DNA from: Leisingera sp. NJS204
GTDB taxonomy: Bacteria > Pseudomonadota > Alphaproteobacteria > Rhodobacterales > Rhodobacteraceae
Reading direction: 5' to 3'
Length of the DNA stretch: 64,000 nt
Assembly (NCBI RefSeq): GCF_004123675.1
Contig: NZ_CP035417.1
Location: 391,501 to 455,500, forward strand
Shown here: in pieces, positions 37,975 to 46,959 of the stretch
Position numbering within the stretch: position 1 is the stretch's first letter
How the letters are laid out: the number at the start of each line of letters is the position of its first letter
Translations under genes and position numbers: made by a program
The notes under the pieces: model-generated
Told to the model about the DNA's origin: nothing
Seen by the model: only the letters and a program-made list of their open reading frames with translations
The model's database searches: none

Positions 37975-40260
37975 ATGAACAAGGCAATCACCGAAGGTTT
38001 GCAGCTGATGCCGCCAGCATTTGCGGATGGTCTGGACGTCTGGTCCAGCGGCGACGGCACTCCCGGATCAGACACCTATGACGGCGCCGCCAATGCAGTC
38101 TTTGTGGCGGCGGACGCTGATTTCGGCGGCTGCCTGGAGATGCAGAAGACTGAGAACACCCAGAAGCTGCGCTTCATGGGTCAGACGCCGCTGCAACCGG
38201 GCTGCTATTTGCAGATAAAGGTCCGGGTGAAGGCGGTCAGCGGTGCGCTGCCTGCGGTCCGCGTTGCAGGCTGGGCGGGGGCCAGCGGCGGCAGCCATAT
38301 CGGCGGTGTGACTGAGACTGCGCCGCAGGTCTCGTTGACCGCCTATGGCCAAGTGGTGGATGTCACCGGCATTGTCGGCAGCGGTAGCCGCGGCGGGGTG
38401 GACATGCCCTGGGGGCGCAATGCGGCCTACGGCCATTTCGGCCTCGACCTGACCGGCGCCAACGGCGGCGTGGTGCGGATCGACGACATTGAGATCACCG
38501 ACATCACCAGCGCCTTTGTGCGGGATATGCTAAGCGTGGTGGACGTCACCGACTATGGTGCGGTGGGCAATGGCAGCTTTGATTGCACGGCGGCCTTTGA
38601 AGCGGCGGACGCGGCAGCAGACGGGCGGCGCATCCTGGTGCCCGCAGGGGATTTCCGCCTGAACAGCACCGTTTCACTGAACCACCAGGCCGTGTTCGAA
38701 GGCACCGTTTCCATGCCGGACAGTCAGATGCTGTTGCTGACAAAGAACTTCGATTTCCCCGCATATGCGGCGGCATTCGGCAATGAGGAGCTGGGGTTCA
38801 AAAAGGCGTTTCAGGCGCTGATCAATAACGCAGATCACGAATCCCTGGATCTGAAGGGCCGCAAGATCACCGTCACCGGGCCGATCGACATGCAAGCCGC
38901 AGTCCCGAACAAAAGCTCTTATGCGACCCGCCGGGTGATCCGCAACGGCCAATTGGAGGCCGCCAGCAATGCGGCCTGGGACACCGGTGCGGTGACCTCG
39001 CAGGCAACCTACAGTGCCTCGGACTCCAAAAAACTGACCAATGTTGCGAACATCGCGAATATTGCAGTTGGCTCGTTGGTCGAAGGCGCCGGAGTGGGCC
39101 GCGAGATTTATGTGAAATCCAAAAATACCGGCGCCGGAGAGCTGACCCTCAGCGCGGCGCTTTATGATGCCGAAGGCACCCAGACGTTCACCTTCCGCGA
39201 CTTCAAATATCTGGTGGATTTCAGCGGCTTCAGTTCGCTCAGCAAGTTTGGCATGGAAGGCATCGAATTCCAGTGCAATTCCCGCTGCAGCGCAGTGCGG
39301 CTGGCGCCGGCCGGGTCGGTGAATTCGTTCGACAGCTGTTTCTTTTCACGCCCTAAGGACCGCGGAATTACGTCGGCCGGAACCGGCTGCCAGGGTATTC
39401 TGGTCGACAATTGCCAGTTCCTGTCAGCTGAGGACCCGCTGGACGTTCCAGACCGGGTCAGCATCGGCCTTAACGTCAATTCCAACGACGCCAAGCTGCG
39501 CAGCAACCGGGCCACAAGGTTCCGCCATTTCGCGCTGCTGGCGGGCGGCAACAATACGGTAACCGGAAATCACTTCTTTCAGGGCGACAGCATCGCCAAC
39601 GGCGTGCGCACAGCAGGTCTGGTGCTGGCCTCCAACAACTGCACCTCAACCGTGTCGGACAACTACATCGACAATTGCTTTATCGAATGGACCAACGAGC
39701 GGGACGCAACACCTGATTTCACCGGCGGGTTTTCATTCAGCGCCTTGTCAGTGAGTGCCAATGTGTTCCTGTCCGGCGATGTCGCACCGTGGTTCAGCTA
39801 CATCGTCGTCAAACCCTACGGCAGCGGCCATTTCCTGAACGGGCTTTCTGTCACCGGCAATAAATTCCGCTCGCTTCAGGGCAGCATTGACCGGGCGGAG
39901 CGCGTGGATACCAGTTTTTCGGATCTGGATTTCAGCCGGTCCAAAAACGTCGATTTCAGCGGCAACATGTATCATAATGTCACGGCGCAAACCGCCAATC
40001 CGCTGCGGGTGCGGCATGATCAATCTTCGGCCTCAACCTCCTGGCCGGTGCGGGCCGAAGGGCTGCTGCCGTTCCAAGGGTTCGCCCGCTATGTCGACAG
40101 CGTGGTGCCGCTGGGCGCGCTGAAGAGCAGCGGCAACAGCACCCGCTACATTGTGCCGTATACCGAAGCGCAGCAAGGCCCGGAAAACGACGAGATCCGG
40201 CTGCGCTGGGGTGAAGCCGTCAAGGGCGAAGTTCAGGTCATCATGCGGATGGACAGCTAA
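37975..40260 (+). CDS. Right-handed beta-helix protein (pectate-lyase-like)
   Basis: A 761-residue protein with no obvious signal peptide. The first 180 residues look like a jelly-roll carbohydrate-binding region. The start of the beta-helix (about residue 184) has VTDYGAVGNGSFDCTAAFE, the entry motif of Pectate_lyase_3/GH28-like folds. Asn-rich turns follow (NTVTGNHFFQGDS, NNCTSTVSDNYIDNC, SVTGNKFRSLQGS). Such proteins cleave or bind polysaccharides, and phage tail spikes share the fold. There is no phage context here, so a role in exopolysaccharide processing is more likely, but it is inferred. AGGAGAAGGA precedes the ATG. Confidence 0.82.
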   Translation: MNKAITEGLQLMPPAFADGLDVWSSGDGTPGSDTYDGAANAVFVAADADFGGCLEMQKTENTQKLRFMGQTPLQPGCYLQIKVRVKAVSGALPAVRVAGWAGASGGSHIGGVTETAPQVSLTAYGQVVDVTGIVGSGSRGGVDMPWGRNAAYGHFGLDLTGANGGVVRIDDIEITDITSAFVRDMLSVVDVTDYGAVGNGSFDCTAAFEAADAAADGRRILVPAGDFRLNSTVSLNHQAVFEGTVSMPDSQMLLLTKNFDFPAYAAAFGNEELGFKKAFQALINNADHESLDLKGRKITVTGPIDMQAAVPNKSSYATRRVIRNGQLEAASNAAWDTGAVTSQATYSASDSKKLTNVANIANIAVGSLVEGAGVGREIYVKSKNTGAGELTLSAALYDAEGTQTFTFRDFKYLVDFSGFSSLSKFGMEGIEFQCNSRCSAVRLAPAGSVNSFDSCFFSRPKDRGITSAGTGCQGILVDNCQFLSAEDPLDVPDRVSIGLNVNSNDAKLRSNRATRFRHFALLAGGNNTVTGNHFFQGDSIANGVRTAGLVLASNNCTSTVSDNYIDNCFIEWTNERDATPDFTGGFSFSALSVSANVFLSGDVAPWFSYIVVKPYGSGHFLNGLSVTGNKFRSLQGSIDRAERVDTSFSDLDFSRSKNVDFSGNMYHNVTAQTANPLRVRHDQSSASTSWPVRAEGLLPFQGFARYVDSVVPLGALKSSGNSTRYIVPYTEAQQGPENDEIRLRWGEAVKGEVQVIMRMDS

Positions 40261-40757
40261 CCAGTGCCGCCGGAGTGCTGAAGATCGGTGGCGGCAAGGC
40301 GGAAGGCCTTGCCAAAGCCGGCGTTCAGATGCGCCCCCGTCACAGTAAACCGCACAAAGGTGAAATCAGCCAGTTGCAGATACAGCTTGGCCTTCGGCTG
40401 GCGGCGCAGGTAATGCGCGGCCAGCACTTCATGCTCCGGGTCCTGGCGGCTGAGAAAACGCGCCCGGCACATCAGGCTCAGGCGCGGATGGGCCAGCGGA
40501 TCGCCTTTGCCTCCCGGCTCTCCGACCAGCAGCGAACAGGCCGGCCGCTGAAGCAGTGCAGCCGTGTGCAGCGCCAGGCCGGAGATCAGGCTGACAGGAT
40601 CCCCCTGCGGATCCAGTCCGAAAGCCACCCGTGTGACCAGCGGGCTGCCATCCTCCAGCAGCACGCCAAGGGCGGCAAAGCGGGCGCTTGCCATCAGGCT
40701 TTGGGCCAAAGCGCGGGCGTCGTCATCTGCGGGTCGGACCGGGTCGGGCATCGTCAT
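40257..40757 (-). CDS. Pyridoxamine 5'-phosphate oxidase-fold protein (HugZ-like)
   Basis: A 166-residue split-barrel protein: ARFAALGVLLEDGSPLVTRV, SGLALHTAALLQRPACSLLV, HPRLSLMCRARFLSR and FVRFTVTGAHLNAGFG. The last segment resembles the haem-utilisation HugZ group. The product probably binds FMN or haem; direct evidence is lacking. Its stop overlaps the convergent beta-helix gene by four bases. Confidence 0.82.
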   Translation of the reverse strand: MTMPDPVRPADDDARALAQSLMASARFAALGVLLEDGSPLVTRVAFGLDPQGDPVSLISGLALHTAALLQRPACSLLVGEPGGKGDPLAHPRLSLMCRARFLSRQDPEHEVLAAHYLRRQPKAKLYLQLADFTFVRFTVTGAHLNAGFGKAFRLAATDLQHSGGTG

Positions 40758-40778
40758 TTCTGGTTTCCTTTAAAGGCT

Positions 40779-41438
40779 TCAGAACCTTTGCCACACCCCC
40801 ATCTCCAGACCAAGGCTGCGCTGGCCTGTGTTGCGGTATTCCAGCCCCAGGATCAGCTCGCGGCTGCCGACCAGCGGATAGCGCAGGGCCGGGGTCAGCG
40901 CATAGGAAAACCGGCCGCCGCCCGGTTTGGACGTCTCGACCTGCAGCATTGGTGCGACTTTTCCGGGCCGGTTCAGACCGATGGTGGCGTCCAGTTTCCA
41001 GGCCGCATCAAATCCGCTGTTGCGCAGCTCGTATGCGGCATCGACCGCCAGCCAGCCGGTGCTTTGGCCGGTCTCAAAACTGCGCCCGTAAGACAGTGTT
41101 GTCTTTTGCATCATTTGCCAAAGACCCCGGTAATGATTGCCGCCGACCCCTGTCTCAACCGCCAGCCGGAAACGGGGACCGGCGTGCAGCTGCGATCGGG
41201 CAAACATCAGCGCGTGGCCGGAGCCAGCCGAGCTTTGGTTCAGGTCAATGCCGAGGGTTAGCTTGGAGGTAATGCCAAATGCGCCATAATAGCTCAGCTC
41301 TTGGGCGCCTTCATCACCGGTTTGCCGGTAGGTGGCGCTGGCAGACGCAAACCCCCTGCCTGGCTTCTCCAGCCATGCGCCGCCAGCCACCGGCTGGGCC
41401 AGCGTCAGGGCAAGGCAAACGGCACAGGCAGGTTTCAT
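40779..41438 (-). CDS. Outer-membrane beta-barrel-like hypothetical protein
   Basis: A 219-residue protein with a signal peptide (MKPACAVCLALTLAQPVAGG). Alternating hydrophobic/polar strands (KLTLGIDLNQSSAG, TSKPGGGRFSYALTPALRY) and a C-terminal aromatic residue (GVWQRF) are typical of outer-membrane barrels. No specific family recognised. It may be cotranscribed with the downstream flavin-fold gene (21-base gap). Confidence 0.7.
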   Translation of the reverse strand: MKPACAVCLALTLAQPVAGGAWLEKPGRGFASASATYRQTGDEGAQELSYYGAFGITSKLTLGIDLNQSSAGSGHALMFARSQLHAGPRFRLAVETGVGGNHYRGLWQMMQKTTLSYGRSFETGQSTGWLAVDAAYELRNSGFDAAWKLDATIGLNRPGKVAPMLQVETSKPGGGRFSYALTPALRYPLVGSRELILGLEYRNTGQRSLGLEMGVWQRF

Positions 41439-41591
41439 CCCAAAACCCTCAGAACACTGCGGTAAGAGTTTCGATTTATGGTTAAGGTTGTATTAAATTT
41501 TTACTTTACACGAAATGATTGCCGTCTCAAAAAAGGTGGTGCGCTTCATGCGCGAACGGGCGTAGGCTGGAGGAATTCAACGGAGGGGCCA

Positions 41592-41915
41592 ATGCCGAAA
41601 ATAGCAAAAACCGCTGATATCCAAACCGTTATCACCACATTTGAGATGACGCCGGGGACCTGTCAGGACCTTTTGGAGGCGCTGCAGGATGCCTACGCGG
41701 ACTTCATCTCGAAACAGCCCGGCTTTGTTGCCGCTGGACTGCATGTGAATGACGCGCAGACCCGTATCGCCAATTACTCGCAATGGCGCCGCCGCGAGGA
41801 TTTCATGGCAATGCTGCGCAGTCCCGAAATGCGCGAGCGCAACCGCAAGATCAATGAACTGTGCCGCAGTTTTGAGCCGGTGATGTATGACGTGGCAGAG
41901 GTGTTCGGCACCTAA
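41592..41915 (+). CDS. Antibiotic-biosynthesis-monooxygenase-like (ABM) protein
   Basis: A 107-residue dimeric alpha/beta barrel of the ABM family (TFEMTPGTCQDLLEALQDAY, GFVAAGLHVNDAQTRIANYS, WRRREDFMAMLRSPE). Members act as small monooxygenases or haem-degrading enzymes; the substrate here is unknown. The ATG at 41592 follows GGAGGGG, which rules out the longer frame to 41478. Confidence 0.82.
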   Translation: MPKIAKTADIQTVITTFEMTPGTCQDLLEALQDAYADFISKQPGFVAAGLHVNDAQTRIANYSQWRRREDFMAMLRSPEMRERNRKINELCRSFEPVMYDVAEVFGT

Positions 41916-42022
41916 GCTTTTGCCAGTTCCACCCAAAACGGCGCCTGCTTTGACCCCGGTCATGGCGGGATGCCACCGGCAGGGCTATCATTGACAGGAA
42001 CATCAACCGACGGAGGTTTGCT

Positions 42023-42430
42023 ATGTACCACAATGTCCTGGTGCCGATTTCATTCGATCCCGAACGGGGCGTGACCGGGCCGCTGAAAGTGGCGCGGCTG
42101 CTGTCCGCCCCCGGCGCCAACGTGACGCTGCTGCATGTGATCGAGCAGGTCCCGGCCTATGCGATTTCCTACATTCCGGCAGATTTTATGGACGGCACCC
42201 GCAGCGCGCTGCAGGCCGAGCTGGACGGGCTGGCCAAGACCCTGCCCAATGCCCGCGGAGAACTGGTTGAGGGCCATTCCGGCCGCACCATTCTGGACTG
42301 GGCCGAGCAGAACCAGCCGGACCTGATCATCCTCGCCTCGCACCGCCCGTCAATGCAGGATCTGCTGTGGGGATCGACCTCGGGCCATGTGGTGCGCCAC
42401 GCTGCTTGTGCGGTGCATGTGGTGCGCTGA
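42023..42430 (+). CDS. Universal stress protein, UspA family
   Basis: A 135-residue single-domain USP. The fold starts YHNVLVPISFDPE, and the nucleotide-binding G-x2-G-x9-G(S/T) type loop appears near DLIILASHRPSMQDLLWGST with SGHVVRHAACAVHVVR at the end. CGGAGG precedes the ATG. A role in stress survival is general to the family. Confidence 0.93.
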   Translation: MYHNVLVPISFDPERGVTGPLKVARLLSAPGANVTLLHVIEQVPAYAISYIPADFMDGTRSALQAELDGLAKTLPNARGELVEGHSGRTILDWAEQNQPDLIILASHRPSMQDLLWGSTSGHVVRHAACAVHVVR

Positions 42431-42440
42431 CGCCGCCCCG

Positions 42441-43055
42441 TCAGGCCGGGACCGCCGCCTTTAGCAACCTCCAGGCCAGCCGGATCGCCGCCCCCGGCAG
42501 CATGGCTGAGCGCAGCAGCACCTTGTTGGAATTCACCGCTTCGGCGATACGGGCATAGTGCACCTGCTTGTCCGCAGGCGAGCGCAGCAGGATGGTTTCG
42601 GCCTGCTGCATCGCCCGCTCGGTCTGCCGCTTGATCTGCGGCACAGCAGCTGGTTTTACCGCACGGTACAGATTCAATCCCTTGCGCTTTGGCTTTTGCG
42701 CCGGGTCCAGATTGCTGTTGACCGCCTGGGTCAGCGTGTCCTGCACCAGGACCAGCGCTTTGGTTGCTTCGGCATAGGCATGGTTGCCGCCCAGCTGCTG
42801 AACCGCCAGTTTATAGGTGTGGCGGTAGCAGTCGTATTTGTAGACCTTCGGCAAGGTCCCGCAGCGGTCAAAACCGCGCGTCAATGTGGTGACAACGCTT
42901 TTTGTCGCCCGCGAGCTCAGCCCGCTGCGCTGGCCGCCGCCGCCGCTGCTTGCGCCGCTGTCCCGGCTGCCGCCGCCGCCGCCTTCGCCGCCAAAGGCAG
43001 GGGTGCTGGCGAGGATCAGGGTCAGAACTCCGGCCTGAATGGTTTTGCTGCTCAA
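42441..43055 (-). CDS. Secreted hypothetical protein with Gly/Ser-rich linker
   Basis: A 204-residue protein with a signal peptide (MSSKTIQAGVLTLILASTPA), a Gly/Ser-rich linker at residues 24-45 and a mostly helical C-terminal domain with two cysteines (CGTLPKVYKYDCYRHTY). No family recognised. The charge is strongly basic. It converges with the USP gene. Confidence 0.68.
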   Translation of the reverse strand: MSSKTIQAGVLTLILASTPAFGGEGGGGGSRDSGASSGGGGQRSGLSSRATKSVVTTLTRGFDRCGTLPKVYKYDCYRHTYKLAVQQLGGNHAYAEATKALVLVQDTLTQAVNSNLDPAQKPKRKGLNLYRAVKPAAVPQIKRQTERAMQQAETILLRSPADKQVHYARIAEAVNSNKVLLRSAMLPGAAIRLAWRLLKAAVPA

Positions 43056-43220
43056 GTGTGCCTCCGCGGTTTTTGCTGTGATTTTTGGTCAGCTTACCAC
43101 GGGTCAGCCCCGTGTGAATGGGCGGAATCCCGCAATTATCGCGAATTTACGGCACTGTTGTCTTGTGCCGGGCTGCGGCGCTGCCCACCTGAGTTGCTGG
43201 AGTTGTGTAAGGAGACGCAG

Positions 43221-43484
43221 ATGCAGTGCCCGATTGACGGAACCCAGCTGGTCATGAGCGACCGCGCCGGGGTGGAAATTGATTATTGCCCGAAATGCCG
43301 CGGCGTGTGGCTGGACCGGGGCGAGCTGGACAAGATCATCGAGCGCTCCGCCCAGCCAGTGCAGACCGCCCCGCAGCAGCCGCAGCGGAATGACGACCGG
43401 GGCGGCGATTATGATCCGCGCTACGGCAAGAAACCCTATAAGAAGAAAAAGAAGAATCTTCTGGAAGATCTGTTCGACTTCTGA
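43221..43484 (+). CDS. Small TFIIB-type zinc-ribbon protein
   Basis: An 87-residue protein with a zinc ribbon (CPIDGTQL and YCPKCRGVWLDRGELDKIIE) and a basic C-terminal tail (YGKKPYKKKKKN). This is the zf-TFIIB small-protein family; the function is unknown. AAGGAG precedes the ATG. Confidence 0.88.
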   Translation: MQCPIDGTQLVMSDRAGVEIDYCPKCRGVWLDRGELDKIIERSAQPVQTAPQQPQRNDDRGGDYDPRYGKKPYKKKKKNLLEDLFDF

Positions 43485-43541
43485 CCCGCATCAGGCGCCG
43501 CCCCGGTGACGCGGGGGCGGCAGGCCATTGGCTCAGGGGCG

Positions 43542-44009
43542 CTAATGCATGGTGCAGAAGGATCCGTGTTTGGCATCCTTCATCAGAGTGTCGAAATCAT
43601 CCCCTTTCATTTCCACCAATGTCTTGTGGTCGCCGGCCTCGAACCAGACTTTGTCCAGGCCGCTGAGGCTGTCGTCAATGACCGTCGGCACATGATAGGC
43701 TTGGCCCACGCAGGGGGCAGCGCCAGGGTCGCAATCGTCAAAGACCTGGTTCAGCTCATATTCCGGCGCCAGGCCAAGACGGCGGTCCATCATTGATTGC
43801 AGCGCGTGCAGATCAACCGTCTGATTGGAGGGCACCACGGCAAGCACCGGGCCTTCCTCCATGTGGATAAGCACCGATTTTGCCAGATGGTCCCCCGGCA
43901 CATGGGCGCTTTCGGCGCATTCGGCGGACGTGGCGGTATAGGGATGGCGGACCGTGCCGAACGGCAGGCCTTGTGCCTCCAGATGATGTTTCAGGCGTGA
44001 GGCGATCAT
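43542..44009 (-). CDS. YbaK/aminoacyl-tRNA deacylase-like protein
   Basis: A 155-residue editing-domain protein (YTATSAECAESAHVPGDHLA, SVLIHMEEGPVLAVVPSNQT, GLAPEYELNQVFDDCDPGAA, VWFEAGDHKTLVEMKGDDFD). It probably hydrolyses mischarged tRNAs such as Ala- or Cys-tRNA(Pro). GGAGG precedes the ATG at 44009; the longer frame to 44279 is a shadow. Confidence 0.9.
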   Translation of the reverse strand: MIASRLKHHLEAQGLPFGTVRHPYTATSAECAESAHVPGDHLAKSVLIHMEEGPVLAVVPSNQTVDLHALQSMMDRRLGLAPEYELNQVFDDCDPGAAPCVGQAYHVPTVIDDSLSGLDKVWFEAGDHKTLVEMKGDDFDTLMKDAKHGSFCTMH

Positions 44010-44317
44010 CAAAGGGTCCTCCTGTGTTAGGAAAGGCCCCCCGGCCGCTGTGGCGCAGGTCTGGAATGCCGCCAGTGGGTTTGCGATCCTGGAATGGGCG
44101 GCATCGTCAGGTCTGGGCGCAGCCAGCGGCAAGCCGGGGCGCCCCGAAGTTTCCGGTGCCATCCAGTCTGCGGCAGGAGGGGTGAGTCGGGCAAGAGGCA
44201 GGTGTTCCCTCCCCGGCGCGCACGCTGGTTCCTGCCCTCTGCATCCCTCATTGCCCCGCCGCCGCCCATCCGCTATCACACCAGCCAGCTAGAATTCCCC
44301 CATCATGGAGCAGTCAC

Positions 44318-45985
44318 ATGGCCGCCTATCAGTACGTCTACCACATGCAGGGTGTCTCCAAGACCTACCCCGGTGGCAAGAAATGCTTTGAAAACATCCA
44401 CCTGTCCTTTCTCCCCGGTGTGAAAATCGGTGTGGTCGGCGTCAACGGCGCCGGTAAGTCCACCCTGATGAAGATCATGGCCGGTCTTGATACCGATTTC
44501 ACCGGTGAAGCCTGGTCTGCCGAAGGTGCCAAAGTCGGCTATCTGCCGCAGGAGCCGAAGCTGGACGAGAGCCTGACTGTGCGGGAAAACGTCATGCTGG
44601 GCGTCAAGGCCAAGAAGGACAAGGTCGACCGCTTCAATCAGATCGCGGTCGAAATGGCCGAGAACTACACCGACGAGCTGATGGAAGAGATGACCGCGCT
44701 GCAAGACAGCATTGATGCGGAAAACCTCTGGGATCTGGACAGCCAGATCGACATCTCGATGGAGGCGCTCCGCTGCCCGCCGGATGATGCCGAGATTGCC
44801 AACCTGTCGGGCGGTGAACGCCGCCGCGTAGCCCTGTGCAAGCTGCTGCTGGAAGCGCCGGAAATGCTGCTGCTCGATGAGCCGACCAACCACCTGGACG
44901 CCGAGACCATCGCCTGGCTGCAGCAGCACCTGATCGACTACAAGGGCACCATCCTCTGCGTCACCCACGACCGCTATTTTCTGGACGATATCACCAGCTG
45001 GATCCTGGAACTGGACCGCGGCCGCGGCATTCCCTACGAGGGCAATTATTCTGCCTGGCTGGAGCAAAAGGCCAAACGCCTGCAGCAGGAAGCGCGCGAA
45101 GACAAATCCAAGCAGAAGACGCTGGAGCGCGAGCTGGAATGGATGCGTCAGGGCGCCAAGGCGCGTCAGGCGAAATCCAAAGCCCGGATCAACGCCTATA
45201 ACGATCTGGCCGGCCAGTCCGAGCGTGAAAAGCTGACCCGCGCCCAGATCGTCATTCCCAACGGCCCGCGTCTGGGATCCAAGGTGATCGACGTCGAAGG
45301 CATCTCCAAACACTACGGCGACAAGCAGCTGGTGGAGGGCCTGTCCTTTGATCTGCCCCCCGGCGGCATTGTCGGTGTGATCGGCCCCAACGGCGCCGGT
45401 AAATCAACACTGTTCCGTATGCTGACCGGCCAGGAGCAGCCCGATGCGGGCACCGTCACTTATGGTGACACCGTGAAGCTGTCCTATGTCGATCAATCGC
45501 GCGATGACCTGAAAGACAATGAAACCGTCTGGGAAGCGATTTCCGGCGGCTCCGAGATCATCCAGCTGGGCGATGCGCAGGTCAATTCCCGCGCCTATTG
45601 CTCTTCGTTCAACTTCAAAGGCGGCGATCAGCAGAAACCGCTGAATCTGCTGTCGGGCGGTGAACGCAACCGGGTCCATATGGCGCGGCTGCTGAAAGAG
45701 GGCGGCAACGTGCTGCTGCTCGACGAGCCGACCAACGACCTGGACGTGGAAACGCTGCGGGCACTGGAAGACGCGCTGGTCGATTTCGCCGGCTGCGCTG
45801 TGGTGATCTCGCACGACCGTTTCTTCCTCGACCGGATCTGCACCCATATGCTGGCGTTTGAAGGCGACGCGCATGTGGAGTGGTTCGAAGGCAACTTCGA
45901 GGACTACGAGGAAGACAAGAAACGCCGTCTGGGAGCCGACGCGCTGGAGCCCAAGCGCCTGAAGCACAAGAAGTTTGTGCGGTGA
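44318..45985 (+). CDS. ettA: Energy-dependent translational throttle protein EttA (ABC-F ATPase)
   Basis: A 555-residue soluble twin-ATPase that binds the ribosomal E site and couples initiation to ATP level. The first ABC domain has Walker A GVVGVNGAGKSTLMKIM and signature NLSGGERRRVALCKLL with EPTNHLD; the second has GVIGPNGAGKSTLFRML and LLSGGERNRVHMARLL with EPTNDLD. The long linker between domains (KAKRLQQEAREDKSKQK) is the EttA P-site interaction motif. GGAG precedes the ATG. A terminator follows. Confidence 0.96.
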   Translation: MAAYQYVYHMQGVSKTYPGGKKCFENIHLSFLPGVKIGVVGVNGAGKSTLMKIMAGLDTDFTGEAWSAEGAKVGYLPQEPKLDESLTVRENVMLGVKAKKDKVDRFNQIAVEMAENYTDELMEEMTALQDSIDAENLWDLDSQIDISMEALRCPPDDAEIANLSGGERRRVALCKLLLEAPEMLLLDEPTNHLDAETIAWLQQHLIDYKGTILCVTHDRYFLDDITSWILELDRGRGIPYEGNYSAWLEQKAKRLQQEAREDKSKQKTLERELEWMRQGAKARQAKSKARINAYNDLAGQSEREKLTRAQIVIPNGPRLGSKVIDVEGISKHYGDKQLVEGLSFDLPPGGIVGVIGPNGAGKSTLFRMLTGQEQPDAGTVTYGDTVKLSYVDQSRDDLKDNETVWEAISGGSEIIQLGDAQVNSRAYCSSFNFKGGDQQKPLNLLSGGERNRVHMARLLKEGGNVLLLDEPTNDLDVETLRALEDALVDFAGCAVVISHDRFFLDRICTHMLAFEGDAHVEWFEGNFEDYEEDKKRRLGADALEPKRLKHKKFVR

Positions 45986-45997
45986 TATGCGCGAACG

Positions 45998-46017
45998 GGG
46001 CGGCCAATTGGCCGCCC
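45998..46017 (+). terminator. Terminator of ettA
   Basis: 8-bp stem GGGCGGCC / GGCCGCCC with AATT loop, followed by TTATT. Confidence 0.85.
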
Positions 46018-46212
46018 TTATTCGTTGTGGCTAAAGCAAGTGGTAAGCCGGGGTGCGCGCAGGTTTCTGGTGTCTGCCAGCCTGCGCCTAAAGAGCAGGT
46101 CGGGCAAGGGCGCGCGCGGCGGCGTGCGTGGCACGCCTTTGGCGTGACGGCGGGCGCGAACGCCCTTCCTCTGGATGGGATGCTGGTTTATTGTATAAAT
46201 GGCACACTGCAA

Positions 46213-46674
46213 CTAGATCGTTATTTCAATGCGGTTCTCACGATCCTTGCCGGAAGGATCATCCCAGCGAATTCTAAGCCACTCTTTTGGGTTAGATTGC
46301 ATGTGAACAAATGCGGCTAATTCAACACTTTGCCCCTTCTCCAATTTGGACATCGGAAATTTCCGGCTGGCTGAATTTTCCTGAATGATGCTGTTTTGCT
46401 CATCCAGTACAAGTCGGACGTTTAAAGCAGGGGCAGGGCCAGTATTGAAGACGCGCAGCTTCCAGGAGGATTTATCAACTTTGTTCAGACGCGCAGACAC
46501 TGCTGCGGTTTTTTCCCTTTTTGCTTCATTTTGTGCAGTTTGTATTTGAATGCGAACGAGTTCGACCTCTCTGTCAGTAAGCCGACTTTGAGACCTGTTG
46601 GCTCTTTTCGTTTCAATGTATGCAAGTAGCGATATAAGGAAAGCTAAACCTGCAACAAATTCGGAAATTTCCAT
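46213..46674 (-). CDS. AT-rich hypothetical protein with one membrane segment
   Basis: A 153-residue protein with an N-terminal membrane anchor (EFVAGLAFLISLLAYI), a coiled-coil-like stretch (LTDREVELVRIQIQTAQNE) and an Ig-like or beta C-terminal part (WKLRVFNTGPAPALNVRLVL). No family recognised. Its codon usage and base composition are visibly AT-richer than the flanking ettA and uvrB. It lies nine bases after the zinc-ribbon gene and is probably cotranscribed with it. Confidence 0.7.
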   Translation of the reverse strand: MEISEFVAGLAFLISLLAYIETKRANRSQSRLTDREVELVRIQIQTAQNEAKREKTAAVSARLNKVDKSSWKLRVFNTGPAPALNVRLVLDEQNSIIQENSASRKFPMSKLEKGQSVELAAFVHMQSNPKEWLRIRWDDPSGKDRENRIEITI

Positions 46675-46682
46675 GGGTTTAC

Positions 46683-46925
46683 CTATTTGAAAATTTTCCT
46701 AAAGTCCGTTCGAATGTCCGCAACTATTTCTTTCTTCATGCCCTCGACGGCACGCGAAATCGTGTCTTGATTTTGATCCATGATATCTTCGTGCGTAAAC
46801 TCCATCCCGCAGGACGTGCATTCATACGTACGCTCAGTTTCGGTTAGGTCATTGTCAAAAGAGAATTCGTCGGACCCGCAAGTTGGACAAAGCATTGCAA
46901 TGCTTCGGGAATAATCGTTTTTCAT
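46683..46925 (-). CDS. Small zinc-ribbon protein (ECs_2282-like)
   Basis: An 80-residue protein with a zinc ribbon of two CxxC knuckles (MLCPTCGSDEFSFDNDL and YECTSCGMEFTHEDIMD) and a helical C-terminal tail. It resembles the ECs_2282 family of putative zinc-binding proteins found on accessory islands. The start ATG at 46925 follows AAGGAG. AT-rich like its partner. Confidence 0.75.
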   Translation of the reverse strand: MKNDYSRSIAMLCPTCGSDEFSFDNDLTETERTYECTSCGMEFTHEDIMDQNQDTISRAVEGMKKEIVADIRTDFRKIFK

Positions 46926-46959
46926 TGAGCTCAAATCTCCTTGGTCGATTAACTTAGTG

